Positions 40,516 to 48,533 of a stretch of 64,000 nucleotides of DNA are shown here, piece by piece. This DNA comes from Borrelia puertoricensis (GTDB taxonomy: Bacteria; Spirochaetota; Spirochaetia; Borreliales; Borreliaceae), in NCBI RefSeq assembly GCF_023035875.1, contig NZ_CP075379.1:620001-684000 (forward strand), given 5' to 3'. The notes under the pieces were generated by a model. It was given only the letters and a program-made list of their open reading frames with translations. It was not told the origin of the DNA and did not search any database. Numbering within the stretch: the stretch's first letter is position 1; each line of letters begins with the position of its first letter. A program made the position numbers and the translations under genes.

Positions 40516-42520
40516 GCCTTTTATTTTTAAGATTAAAGGACTTAGTATTGTTTTATGGATAGTAAGTTACTTTAGTTTATATGCTAATTTTAAACATGAA
40601 GTTGTTAAAGGTGATACTTTATATTCGATTTCTCTTAAATATAAAATTCCAATAAGAGAACTTAAAAGTGCAAATAATCTGAAGTCTGAGCATATTAGAG
40701 TTGGGCGTATATTAGTTATTCCAAATTCTTCTAAGGTTAACAAAATTATTACTAAAGAGAGTAATAGGAAGCCTAAGTTAAGCAAGTTTGATGCCAAAAT
40801 TCATATTGTTAAACTCGGCGATACTATTGAAGATATATCTAGACAATATGGCATTAAGGAAAAGGAATTGCTTGCTTGGAATAATTTAAGTTCTAAACTT
40901 CTTAAAGTTGGTTCTAAATTGAATTTGGATGAGCCTAATTTTTTAAAGCCATATATAGTTAAAAAGGGTGATTCACTCTCCAAGCTTTCTGTAGATTTTG
41001 ATATTAGTATTGAGGATATTATACGATTTAATTCTCTAGAGAATAAGAGCTTAATAATTGGTCAAAAATTATATTTACAAAGGACTTCTGGGAATGTCAA
41101 TTTTCATTATGTAAAGCGAGGAGAGACTCTTGGGAAAATTGCATATATTTATGGTGTGACTGCAAAGCATCTTGTCCGTCTTAATGGAGATAAGGCGATA
41201 AATTTAAAGGCGGGTTCAATTTTAGATGTTTCAAAAGTTATTGAAGAAGATTTGCCAAGTTCTAAATATTTACAATTAAATAGCGAAAATCGAAGTAGAG
41301 AAACGTTTATATCCCACAAAGTATCTGTTGGTGAGACATTATATAGTATTGCTCGTAAATATGGGGTTTTGCTTGAAGATCTTAAAAGTTGGAATAATTT
41401 AAATGGGAATAGTATTTTTCATAATCAAGAACTTAAGATTTATGATAAAAGCAAAGGACTAGTTGTTGCAAATAAAGAGCTGAAAGAATTTGTGGATAAA
41501 ACTTCTAAAACCACAGTTAAAGCTATTGCAAATATTGTTTCTGCTAAGAGTAGAAAATTAAATTTAAATTTTTCCAATGTTTTAGACAATAGAGATGTTT
41601 TTGATATTAGTGCTTTAGTTGTATTGGAGCCTAAAATACCTATATTTGAGGCTAATGGAATTTTTTATTATTGGTATAAGCCTAAAAAAGGGAGTCAACC
41701 AAGTAAGTTTTATTCAGAAGATTGGTATTCGCCTCTGAATGCCTATAAGAAAGCAAGTCAACTTTTTAAGAGTTTTGAAAGTCTTGTGCAATCTCGGTCA
41801 GTGAAAAATAATAGCCTAAAAAATAAGTTAATCATTATTGATCCTGGACATGGAGGTCTTGATCCTGGTGCTATTGTTAAAGCAAGAGACGGACTTAAGA
41901 ATGAAATTTTTGTTGTTGAGGATGAATATGTTTATGATATTGCTTTAAGGCTTTATGTATATCTTAAAGAATATGGAGCTAATGTTGAGCTTACTATTTT
42001 ATCCCCTGATCATTTAATCAGAGATAGTGTGTCTGCTAATAATACATTTGTTAATGTTAAGAATGAAGTTTATAATGATTATGATTTAAATAAAACTGAT
42101 ACGGTTGACTCTTGGATAAACGGTACTCAAGAAGGTTTGAGGAAAAGATTGGCAGTTGTGAAGAAATTTATAAATAAGTATAAAAATGTTAAGGAACAAG
42201 ATATTCTTTATATTAGTTTGCATTCTGATAATAGTGTTGGTGCGCCTCGGTGTATGGGATTTTATTACCAGTCTGAAGATGGAAAGGGTTTTGATGCTCA
42301 TTCTAAGAGTATGATTGAAAAAATGACAAAAGGTTTTAAGAGAACCCCTTATATTAAGGGCCAAAACCTTTATGTGCTAAAAAATAACGTTGTTAAGACT
42401 AAATTGTTGGTTGAGGTTAGGAATTTAGCATTTGATGAGGAAGCTTGGGCTATTAGATCTTCTAAGCTTAGGGACCGGGATTCTAAAATACTTGCTGATG
42501 CTATTTTGAAAATCTTATAA
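40472..42520 (+). CDS. N-acetylmuramoyl-L-alanine amidase with five LysM repeats
   Basis: A cell wall hydrolase of about 682 residues that cuts between MurNAc and the stem peptide. After a signal segment (LSIVLWIVSYFSLYA) come five LysM repeats between about residues 40 and 330 (for example VVKGDTLYSISLKYKIP and VSVGETLYSIARKYGV). A zinc amidase_3 domain follows from about residue 450: IIDPGHGGLDPGAI, a glutamate region, and YISLHSDNSVG. The start is unclear: in-frame ATGs at 40451 and 40472 lie inside the upstream gene with weak ribosome sites. AAGGAG at 40501 is followed by no in-frame ATG, GTG or TTG. 40472 is a compromise. Confidence 0.88.
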   Translation: MIILFKILGLRRNTRPFIFKIKGLSIVLWIVSYFSLYANFKHEVVKGDTLYSISLKYKIPIRELKSANNLKSEHIRVGRILVIPNSSKVNKIITKESNRKPKLSKFDAKIHIVKLGDTIEDISRQYGIKEKELLAWNNLSSKLLKVGSKLNLDEPNFLKPYIVKKGDSLSKLSVDFDISIEDIIRFNSLENKSLIIGQKLYLQRTSGNVNFHYVKRGETLGKIAYIYGVTAKHLVRLNGDKAINLKAGSILDVSKVIEEDLPSSKYLQLNSENRSRETFISHKVSVGETLYSIARKYGVLLEDLKSWNNLNGNSIFHNQELKIYDKSKGLVVANKELKEFVDKTSKTTVKAIANIVSAKSRKLNLNFSNVLDNRDVFDISALVVLEPKIPIFEANGIFYYWYKPKKGSQPSKFYSEDWYSPLNAYKKASQLFKSFESLVQSRSVKNNSLKNKLIIIDPGHGGLDPGAIVKARDGLKNEIFVVEDEYVYDIALRLYVYLKEYGANVELTILSPDHLIRDSVSANNTFVNVKNEVYNDYDLNKTDTVDSWINGTQEGLRKRLAVVKKFINKYKNVKEQDILYISLHSDNSVGAPRCMGFYYQSEDGKGFDAHSKSMIEKMTKGFKRTPYIKGQNLYVLKNNVVKTKLLVEVRNLAFDEEAWAIRSSKLRDRDSKILADAILKIL

Positions 42521-42553
42521 GATAAGTAGATTATTTTTTATGGATTATATGAC

Positions 42554-42582
42554 TTGACAAAATAGTTTCAATTTAGCATAAT
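42554..42582 (+). promoter_or_regulatory. Promoter of tRNA-Asn
   Basis: TTGACA (42554-42559), a 17-base spacer, and CATAAT (42577-42582) stand 14 bases before the tRNA. Confidence 0.72.
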
Positions 42583-42596
42583 GTTTAGACATTGAG

Positions 42597-42668
42597 TCCC
42601 CTATAGCTCAGCGGTAGAGCAGGTGGCTGTTAACCACTTGGTCGGAGGTTCAATTCCTTCTGGGGGAG
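42597..42668 (+). tRNA. tRNA-Asn (GTT)
   Basis: Acceptor TCCCCTA pairs with TGGGGGA. The anticodon loop CTGTTAA on a GGTGG/CCACT stem gives GTT. The discriminator is G. CCA is not encoded. It ends 3 bases from the stop codon of the convergent RNase M5 gene. Confidence 0.95.
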
Positions 42669-42671
42669 TTT

Positions 42672-43208
42672 TTATTCTTTTGTTAAGATTATTTTTTCTA
42701 TGTCTTCTCGTTTTATTTTAAAATAATTGAGTCTCTCAAGTAGTTTTTTATTATTACCATTTCCTAAACTGAAGTATTTTTGTATTTGTTCTCTTTTTTT
42801 CTTGGATTGAGCCCCTGTGATGCCAAGTTCTATTAAATCATTTAAACTTAGATCTTCTTTTTGTTTTTCATTATAAAAAGTACCTATTTTTTTTAAAATT
42901 GTTGTTATTTCAAGTTTAGAAGACATTTCTACCTCTTGATTTTTATTTTTAAGGTGAGCATGTTTAATATTGTCTTGGTCTAAATAGCCCACTTTTTTAA
43001 GTATTTGTTTTCTAATTAGATCCCCTGCTTTGTCGCTATCAGTGAAAATAATGATTCCATTTGTTTTTATTGCTTTTTTTAAAACATTAATGGTTGATTG
43101 TTTAAGATATAATCCACCAGTTTCAACTATAGTGCACTTAAATAGTTCTTTTATTCTCTTAGCATCATCTTTGCCTTCAACTACAATTATTTCTTTTATT
43201 TGTTCCAG
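42672..43208 (-). CDS. rnmV: Ribonuclease M5 (5S rRNA maturation), non-canonical start
   Basis: A Toprim-type nuclease that would trim 5S rRNA precursor. The N-terminus IKEIIVVEGKDDAKRIKE and the Toprim acidic motif IIIFTDSDKAGD match RNase M5. The C-terminal half is charged and helical (QSKKKREQIQKYF). No ATG, GTG or TTG stands before the conserved N-terminus: after the in-frame TAA of apeB (43212-43214) the codons run AAA, CTG, GAA, CAA, ATA. CTG at 43208 (178 residues) is taken as start because GGAA lies before it and it aligns with the expected methionine. A GTG at 42992 would remove the catalytic half. Confidence 0.8.
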   Translation of the reverse strand: MEQIKEIIVVEGKDDAKRIKELFKCTIVETGGLYLKQSTINVLKKAIKTNGIIIFTDSDKAGDLIRKQILKKVGYLDQDNIKHAHLKNKNQEVEMSSKLEITTILKKIGTFYNEKQKEDLSLNDLIELGITGAQSKKKREQIQKYFSLGNGNNKKLLERLNYFKIKREDIEKIILTKE

Positions 43209-43211
43209 TTT

Positions 43212-44480
43212 TTAATTCCAATTTTCAAAAAATGCTCTGAGAAGTTTGATTGCTTCTATGTGATCTGATATGGCAATAGTTTCTCTTAAAGAGTGCATTC
43301 CCCACATTGGGGTTCCAATATCTATAGTTTCAATTCCTGTTTGAGAGTTTAAGATTGGACCAATTGTGGTTCCGGCATTTGTGTTTGCTTTCATTATTAT
43401 TTCTTGAATTTTAATATTATTTTTCATAGCCAAGGCTTTAAGTTTTGCACATCCATGTGCTGTTGTTGCATATTTAAAATTGGCATTGTTTTTAATGGTT
43501 ACTCCTTTTCCTAGACTTATTTGATAGTTTGGATCATGTTTACATATGTATCCTGGATGAACTCCATGTGAGCCGTCCATTGAAATATTGAATGATTTGT
43601 TTAGTTTGATTAGATGTTCTTCTTTTCCTAGATTTAAAACATGATCAATTCTTTCTAAGACCTCTGTTAATAGTGTTGAGTCAGCTCCTCTGGAAGTTAA
43701 AGATCCAATCTCTTCATTGTCAAAAAATACAGCTACTTTATTTTTATTGTTATTTGTATGAACAAATGCATTCATGATTGCATGGCATCCCGATTTGTTA
43801 TCTAGGTTTTTGGATGCTAAAAATTCACCTTCGCTACCTATAATTTTAGCAGGTTCTGATGCTGTAAATATTAAATCACATGATAGGAAATCTCTTTCAG
43901 ATATTTGCAGTTTTTCTAGAATTTTTTCTTTAATGCTTTTTTTAAAACCTGTGATGATGACTATGTTCTCATGAGTATCATATGCAAATCCTTCATTTAC
44001 ATTTCGGTTTAAGTGAATGGCAACGTTTGGTATGATCCCAACATTTTCAATTGTTATTAATTCTGAGTTAATTATTTCATTTTTATTAAAGTATACGACT
44101 CCTGATAAGCTTAAGTCTCTGTCAGTCCAGGTTGAAATTATTGGACTACCGTAAGTTTCGATGTGGTGAGAGAATACATTGTCTTTGTATTTCCTAGATT
44201 CTATTTTGAGCTTTAATCCAGGGCTGTCAGAGTGTGCTGCTGCTATTAGGAATGGTTCATGTATTTTATTAGTGTTAATGTTGAATGTAATAAGGCTTGT
44301 TCCTTCCTTTTTTACATAATAATATCCTGTTTCTAGTGTCCATTTATCGTCAAGTTTTAATTCCTTTGCATTAAGATAATATATCAGTTTTTGTTCAATA
44401 TAGTTTATTAAATGGTATGGTGTTAAGCTTGTATCTAGTAATTTCTGGAAATGTGATATATCTAATGTTTGGTCATGCAT
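43212..44480 (-). CDS. apeB: M18 family aminopeptidase
   Basis: A cytosolic zinc aminopeptidase of 422 residues (aspartyl aminopeptidase family) acting on acidic or neutral N-terminal residues. Metal and catalytic blocks are AAAHSDSPGLKLKI at about residue 80, LASKNLDNKSGC, VAVFFDNEEIGSLTSRGADS at about 255-275, ISMDGSHGVHP and the C-terminal GTPMWGMHSLRETI. All ligands appear to be present. The RNase M5 gene lies immediately behind its stop in the same frame. Confidence 0.94.
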   Translation of the reverse strand: MHDQTLDISHFQKLLDTSLTPYHLINYIEQKLIYYLNAKELKLDDKWTLETGYYYVKKEGTSLITFNINTNKIHEPFLIAAAHSDSPGLKLKIESRKYKDNVFSHHIETYGSPIISTWTDRDLSLSGVVYFNKNEIINSELITIENVGIIPNVAIHLNRNVNEGFAYDTHENIVIITGFKKSIKEKILEKLQISERDFLSCDLIFTASEPAKIIGSEGEFLASKNLDNKSGCHAIMNAFVHTNNNKNKVAVFFDNEEIGSLTSRGADSTLLTEVLERIDHVLNLGKEEHLIKLNKSFNISMDGSHGVHPGYICKHDPNYQISLGKGVTIKNNANFKYATTAHGCAKLKALAMKNNIKIQEIIMKANTNAGTTIGPILNSQTGIETIDIGTPMWGMHSLRETIAISDHIEAIKLLRAFFENWN

Positions 44481-44579
44481 GTTTTTTCTCCTATGGTTTT
44501 ATTGTTTTGATACTTAATATTTTATTATAATAGCTAGTGTATGTATATATGTTTGTTGTATATGCAAGGAGATTGTTAA

Positions 44580-45305
44580 ATGGCTAAATTTTATAATTTG
44601 ATGCTTGTGTCTTTAATATTTATTGCTTGTACTACGATTTCAGAGGTTAATTTACAAGATGATGCGAGCGGAACAGTTTCATTAATATTTAATGTTAATA
44701 AAGAATTTGAAAAGATCAGAAAAGAACTTGTAGCAACTCTTGTAGGAGAGGAAATAGCTAAAATGTCCCTTTTCCCTATTGATAAGATAAAACAATATTT
44801 TGGTGATGAAGGGAAAAAATTAGGTCTAAAGCTCTTAAATATTAAGTCTAATGGTGATTCTCTTAATTTGATTGTTCAATTTGATAATCTGGTTAAGGTT
44901 CTAAAAGATTATCTTGCAAAGGAGACAATGCCTATATTTAAGATAGCAAATAAGAATGGGAAAAATATTCTTGATATTGATTTTAATTTAAAAACTGTTA
45001 CCAAGATTATTAATGAAAGTAAGGATCAGGTAAATGATGCTCTTGCAGCACTTTTGCCATCAGAAGAGATACCAATGTCTGAGAAGGAATATAAAGATGT
45101 ATTAGTTTACTTTTTATCAGACTTTACTTCACGTGCAGATGAGCTTATTGATAATTCTAATGTTACACTCAAAATCAGGACATCGAGAAAAATTCAAGAA
45201 CAGTTTGGATTTAAACAGCTTAACTCCAATAATTTAGAACTTAAGCTAGATATGATTAGGACTTTAAGTCTTGAAACACCAATAAAATTGAGATTGGTTT
45301 ATTAA
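44580..45305 (+). CDS. Lipoprotein of unknown function
   Basis: The protein has 241 residues. The signal peptide ends in a lipobox LIFIAC, with the acylated cysteine at residue 17. The mature protein is charged, with alternating strands and helices, and has no known domain that could be recognised. GGAGATTGTTAA precedes the ATG. The gene stands alone with a hairpin terminator at its end. From memory it corresponds to BB0628. Being a lipoprotein it sits on the inner or outer membrane; surface exposure cannot be told. Confidence 0.8.
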   Translation: MAKFYNLMLVSLIFIACTTISEVNLQDDASGTVSLIFNVNKEFEKIRKELVATLVGEEIAKMSLFPIDKIKQYFGDEGKKLGLKLLNIKSNGDSLNLIVQFDNLVKVLKDYLAKETMPIFKIANKNGKNILDIDFNLKTVTKIINESKDQVNDALAALLPSEEIPMSEKEYKDVLVYFLSDFTSRADELIDNSNVTLKIRTSRKIQEQFGFKQLNSNNLELKLDMIRTLSLETPIKLRLVY

Positions 45306-45326
45306 AATTTGTGTAAATATTATTTT

Positions 45327-45354
45327 AAGAGATAAGAATTATTTCTTATCTCTT
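45327..45354 (+). terminator. Terminator of the lipoprotein gene, embedded in the 3' end of fruA
   Basis: AAGAGATAAGAA (45327-45338) pairs perfectly with TTCTTATCTCTT (45343-45354) around TTAT, followed by TTC. The 3' arm lies inside the last codons of the convergent PTS gene, whose stop is 45339-45341. It can also fold in the fruA transcript. Confidence 0.7.
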
Positions 45355-47186
45355 TTCATAAATCCTATTAATAGACCTGTTATTAAAGCACCTATGAGGA
45401 TAGATATTATCCACATTAATGGGTTGGTTATTATTGGGAGAATAAAGATACCGCCATGTGGGGCCATAAGCTCTACTTTAAATAATGCAGACAAAAAACC
45501 CCCGATAGATGACCCTATTATGCAAGCAGGTATTACCTTTAAAGGGTTTGATGCTGCAAAAGGAATCACCCCTTCCGTTATGAAACATGCGCCTAAAAAG
45601 TAACAAACTTTACCAGCTTCACGTTCTTCTTGTGAAAATTTATTATTGAAAATGCTAGTTGCAAGTGCGATGCCAAGTGGAGGCGTCATTCCTCCTACCA
45701 TTACGCTTGCATGGGGTATATAATTCCCAGCAGTTATCATTGCAATGCCAAATGCATAAGCAGCTTTGTTTACAGGACCACCCATGTCTATTGCCATCAT
45801 TCCACCAAGTAGTGCACCCAGTAATGCCATATTTGTTCCGCTTAGTGAATTTAACATATTTGTTATAGATGTATTAATATATTCAATTGGTGCTAGTAAA
45901 AAATATGTTAAAAATCCTGATATTAGCACTGAGAAAAGCGGGTAGGTTAAAACGGGATTAATACCACTTATTTTTGGTGGTATTATTTGTTTACTTATTG
46001 ATTTTATTGCTAAAGTTACGTATCCTGCGATAAATCCTGCTAGAATGCCCCCTAAGAATCCTGCATTTCCTTTGCTCATCATTAATCCTATAATCATTCC
46101 AGGTGCAAGGCCGGGACGTTCTGCTATGCTAAATGAAATATATCCAGCAAGTATTGGAATCATTAGAAAAAAAGCATTACCACCGCCGATTTGCATTAAA
46201 ATATCTGCTATCTTATTATAGCTTGGATCGTTTGGATCAAAAGCTTTGATGCCGAACATGAATGATATTGCAATAATTATTCCCCCAGACACTACAAATG
46301 GGAGCATGAAAGATACACCGTTCATTAAATGTTTATATGCACCACCTGGTTTTCGGATTGTTTTGCTTTTTTCTTGTACTGTTTCGCTCTTATAAATTTT
46401 TGCTTTGTTATCAAGAATGTTTTGAATGAGTTCTTTTGCTTTATGTATACCATCTTTTACACCAACCTCAATTAGTGGTTTACCATTAAACCTGTCTTTA
46501 TCGACAGTTTTTCCGGATGCAATAATTATGCCTTTTGCTCTTTTTATCTCCTCTTCTTCTATTAGATTGTCAACTCCACTAGAGCCATTAGTTTCTACTT
46601 TGAGCTCTACGTTTAGTTCAGCTGCTGCTCGTTTTAGGCTTTCAGCTGCCATGTATGTATGGGCAATGCCTGTAGGGCAAGCGGTTACTGCTAGAATGAA
46701 ATTTTTGGAACTAGTGTCATTCATTATTACATCTGTGTTATTCTTTAAAAGAATTTCTAAAAATCTATTTGTATCATTTGTACTCATAATTTCTTGTCTT
46801 AAAATTTCATTATTAAATATATTATTAAGGTAAGATATTGTTTTAATATGAGTATTACCTGTAATTTTTTCAGGTACAGCTATCATGAAAAATAATTTTG
46901 AAGGTTGTAAGTCAGAAGCGTTAAAATCAAACCCTTCTCCTTTAGTTCGTAATATAGCTATTCCATGTTTTTTAACAAAATTACCTTTTGCATGTGGCAT
47001 TGCAATATATTCTTCAAGGCCTGTTCCGCTTATTTCTTCTCGTTTTTTAATTTCTTTTATAAAATCTTCTTTGTTATTCAAATATCTGTTTTCATTGAGC
47101 ATGTCAGCCATTTTTTCAATTACATCATCTTTACTTTTGGCTTCGTAGTTTAATAATATTAATTTTTTAGAAAATAAATCTTGCAT
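45339..47186 (-). CDS. fruA: Fructose-specific PTS enzyme IIABC
   Basis: A fused sugar permease of 615 residues that takes up fructose (or a related sugar) and phosphorylates it. Domain IIA at about residues 1-148 has the phosphorylated histidine in EEYIAMPHAKGN. Domain IIB at about 165-260 has the cysteine in VTACPTGIAHTYMAAESLK. Domain IIC, about 285-610, has about eight to nine membrane segments with GGPVNKAAYAF. No HPr domain is fused. It is divergent from fruK, sharing a 129-base region, so the two are probably controlled together. Confidence 0.94.
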   Translation of the reverse strand: MQDLFSKKLILLNYEAKSKDDVIEKMADMLNENRYLNNKEDFIKEIKKREEISGTGLEEYIAMPHAKGNFVKKHGIAILRTKGEGFDFNASDLQPSKLFFMIAVPEKITGNTHIKTISYLNNIFNNEILRQEIMSTNDTNRFLEILLKNNTDVIMNDTSSKNFILAVTACPTGIAHTYMAAESLKRAAAELNVELKVETNGSSGVDNLIEEEEIKRAKGIIIASGKTVDKDRFNGKPLIEVGVKDGIHKAKELIQNILDNKAKIYKSETVQEKSKTIRKPGGAYKHLMNGVSFMLPFVVSGGIIIAISFMFGIKAFDPNDPSYNKIADILMQIGGGNAFFLMIPILAGYISFSIAERPGLAPGMIIGLMMSKGNAGFLGGILAGFIAGYVTLAIKSISKQIIPPKISGINPVLTYPLFSVLISGFLTYFLLAPIEYINTSITNMLNSLSGTNMALLGALLGGMMAIDMGGPVNKAAYAFGIAMITAGNYIPHASVMVGGMTPPLGIALATSIFNNKFSQEEREAGKVCYFLGACFITEGVIPFAASNPLKVIPACIIGSSIGGFLSALFKVELMAPHGGIFILPIITNPLMWIISILIGALITGLLIGFMKRDKK

Positions 47187-47214
47187 AGGAAACTCCTTGC
47201 TATACTATAGTTCC

Positions 47215-47252
47215 ATATTATAATTATTATAAATATAATATATTATAATTAT
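47215..47252. repeat. Direct repeat in the fruA-fruK intergenic region
   Basis: ATATTATAATTAT occurs at 47215-47227 and again at 47240-47252, 25 bases apart, each containing the dyad ATAATTAT. The whole 129-base region is almost pure A/T, so chance is possible. It lies where promoters of both divergent genes must be. Confidence 0.45.
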
Positions 47253-47315
47253 AACATATAATAATTACATTATTTAATTATTTAATTATTTTACTTAATT
47301 ATAAAGGAGATTGGC

Positions 47316-48233
47316 TTGGTATATACGCTTACTCTTAATCCTGCTATTGATTATAAAATAGTTGTGGAGGGTTTTCAGACAGGATGTCTTAATCATATTG
47401 TTAGGAATAATTTTTTTGCTGGTGGGAAGGGAATAAATGTAAGTAATGTACTTAAAAATTTTGAAATTGAAAGTGTTGCTCTTGGATTTTTGGGTGGATT
47501 TACAGGTGATTATATAAGGTCCTATCTTGATTTGATGGGTATAAAGCATGATTTTGTTAGCATATCTGACAATACTAGAATCAATATTAAAATGATGTCA
47601 GATGGAGAAGAAACAGAGATTAATGGAAAATCACCCGTAATTCTTGAGAGGGATTTTCAGTCTTTGATTTTAAAATTAAAAAATTTAGATAAAGATGTGT
47701 TAATCATGTCTGGTAGTGTGCCAAGCTCGCTTGGGTATCAGGTTTATAATGAAATAGCCAAGAGTCTTGCGAGTAATGTTAAGTTAATTATTGATACTAG
47801 TGGTCCTGCCTTGCAAGAGATTATAGGGCTTAAACCTTTTTTAATAAAGCCAAATATTAATGAACTTAAAGAACTTTTGGGTATTAATTTGACTTCTAGT
47901 AGAGATCTAATTAATGCTGGGTGTGAGCTTATGGAAAGGGGTGTGCAAAATATTATAATCTCAATGGGAAGTAAAGGTGCTGTTTTTATAAATAATAAAG
48001 ATGCTTGTTTGGCTAATGTCCCGCAAATTAATTCTTTAAGTACTATTGGTGCAGGAGATTCTGTAGTTGCTGGATTTGTGTATGCTTATCAAAATGGGAA
48101 TTCTCTTCTTGATTCTTTTAGGTTTGGAGTTGCGTCAGGTACCGCAACGGCACTTAGAGGGCAACTTTGTAGTTTGGATGATGCTAAAGATATTTTTGAT
48201 AAAGTAAAACTTGAATATCTTTCTTTAATGTAA
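47316..48233 (+). CDS. fruK: 1-phosphofructokinase (PfkB family)
   Basis: FruK (305 residues) turns fructose 1-phosphate from the PTS into fructose 1,6-bisphosphate. It starts at TTG with GGAG 6 bases upstream. PfkB motifs: FFAGGKGINVSNVLKNF at about residues 34-50, and the C-terminal STIGAGDSVVAGFVYA with the catalytic aspartate of GAGDS. LTLNPAIDYKI is the typical N-terminus. Position next to the fructose PTS gene supports fructose 1-phosphate as substrate over tagatose 6-phosphate. The 180 bases after it, up to the tRNA, hold nothing recognised. Confidence 0.92.
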   Translation: MVYTLTLNPAIDYKIVVEGFQTGCLNHIVRNNFFAGGKGINVSNVLKNFEIESVALGFLGGFTGDYIRSYLDLMGIKHDFVSISDNTRINIKMMSDGEETEINGKSPVILERDFQSLILKLKNLDKDVLIMSGSVPSSLGYQVYNEIAKSLASNVKLIIDTSGPALQEIIGLKPFLIKPNINELKELLGINLTSSRDLINAGCELMERGVQNIIISMGSKGAVFINNKDACLANVPQINSLSTIGAGDSVVAGFVYAYQNGNSLLDSFRFGVASGTATALRGQLCSLDDAKDIFDKVKLEYLSLM

Positions 48234-48412
48234 CTTAAGCATTTATAAATATTAATGAATTTTCTGTTTTAATGGGGTTTTTGAAGGGTCTTTATTTTAT
48301 AATGCAACTTTAATAATAGCTTTAATGTGTTTTGCAGTTGATTTATGCTTTCATAGTTACTTTTGAAATAAAGTAAATGCAAATAACAATTCTTGACTTT
48401 AAGGATTACTAT

Positions 48413-48486
48413 CGGGAGCGACGGGACTCGAACCCGCGACCTCCTGCGTGACAGGCAGGCGTTCTAACCATCTGAACTACGCCCCC
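48413..48486 (-). tRNA. tRNA-Asp (GTC)
   Basis: On the minus strand the acceptor GGGGGCG pairs with CGCTCCC, and the anticodon stem-loop is CCTGC-CTGTCAC-GCAGG, giving GTC. The T arm GCGGG-TTCGAGT-CCCGT is nearly perfect. The discriminator is G, as expected for tRNA-Asp. CCA is not encoded. Confidence 0.95.
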
Positions 48487-48503
48487 AAATGCAATACCTT
48501 AAG

Positions 48504-48532
48504 ATTATATTGTTTTTCTTTTTGTTTGTCAA
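48504..48532 (-). promoter_or_regulatory. Consensus promoter of tRNA-Asp
   Basis: On the minus strand a perfect TTGACA (48527-48532), a 17-base spacer, and a perfect TATAAT (48504-48509) lie 17 bases before the tRNA. The -35 element is only one base from the recD stop codon. Confidence 0.85.
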
Positions 48533-48533
48533 T

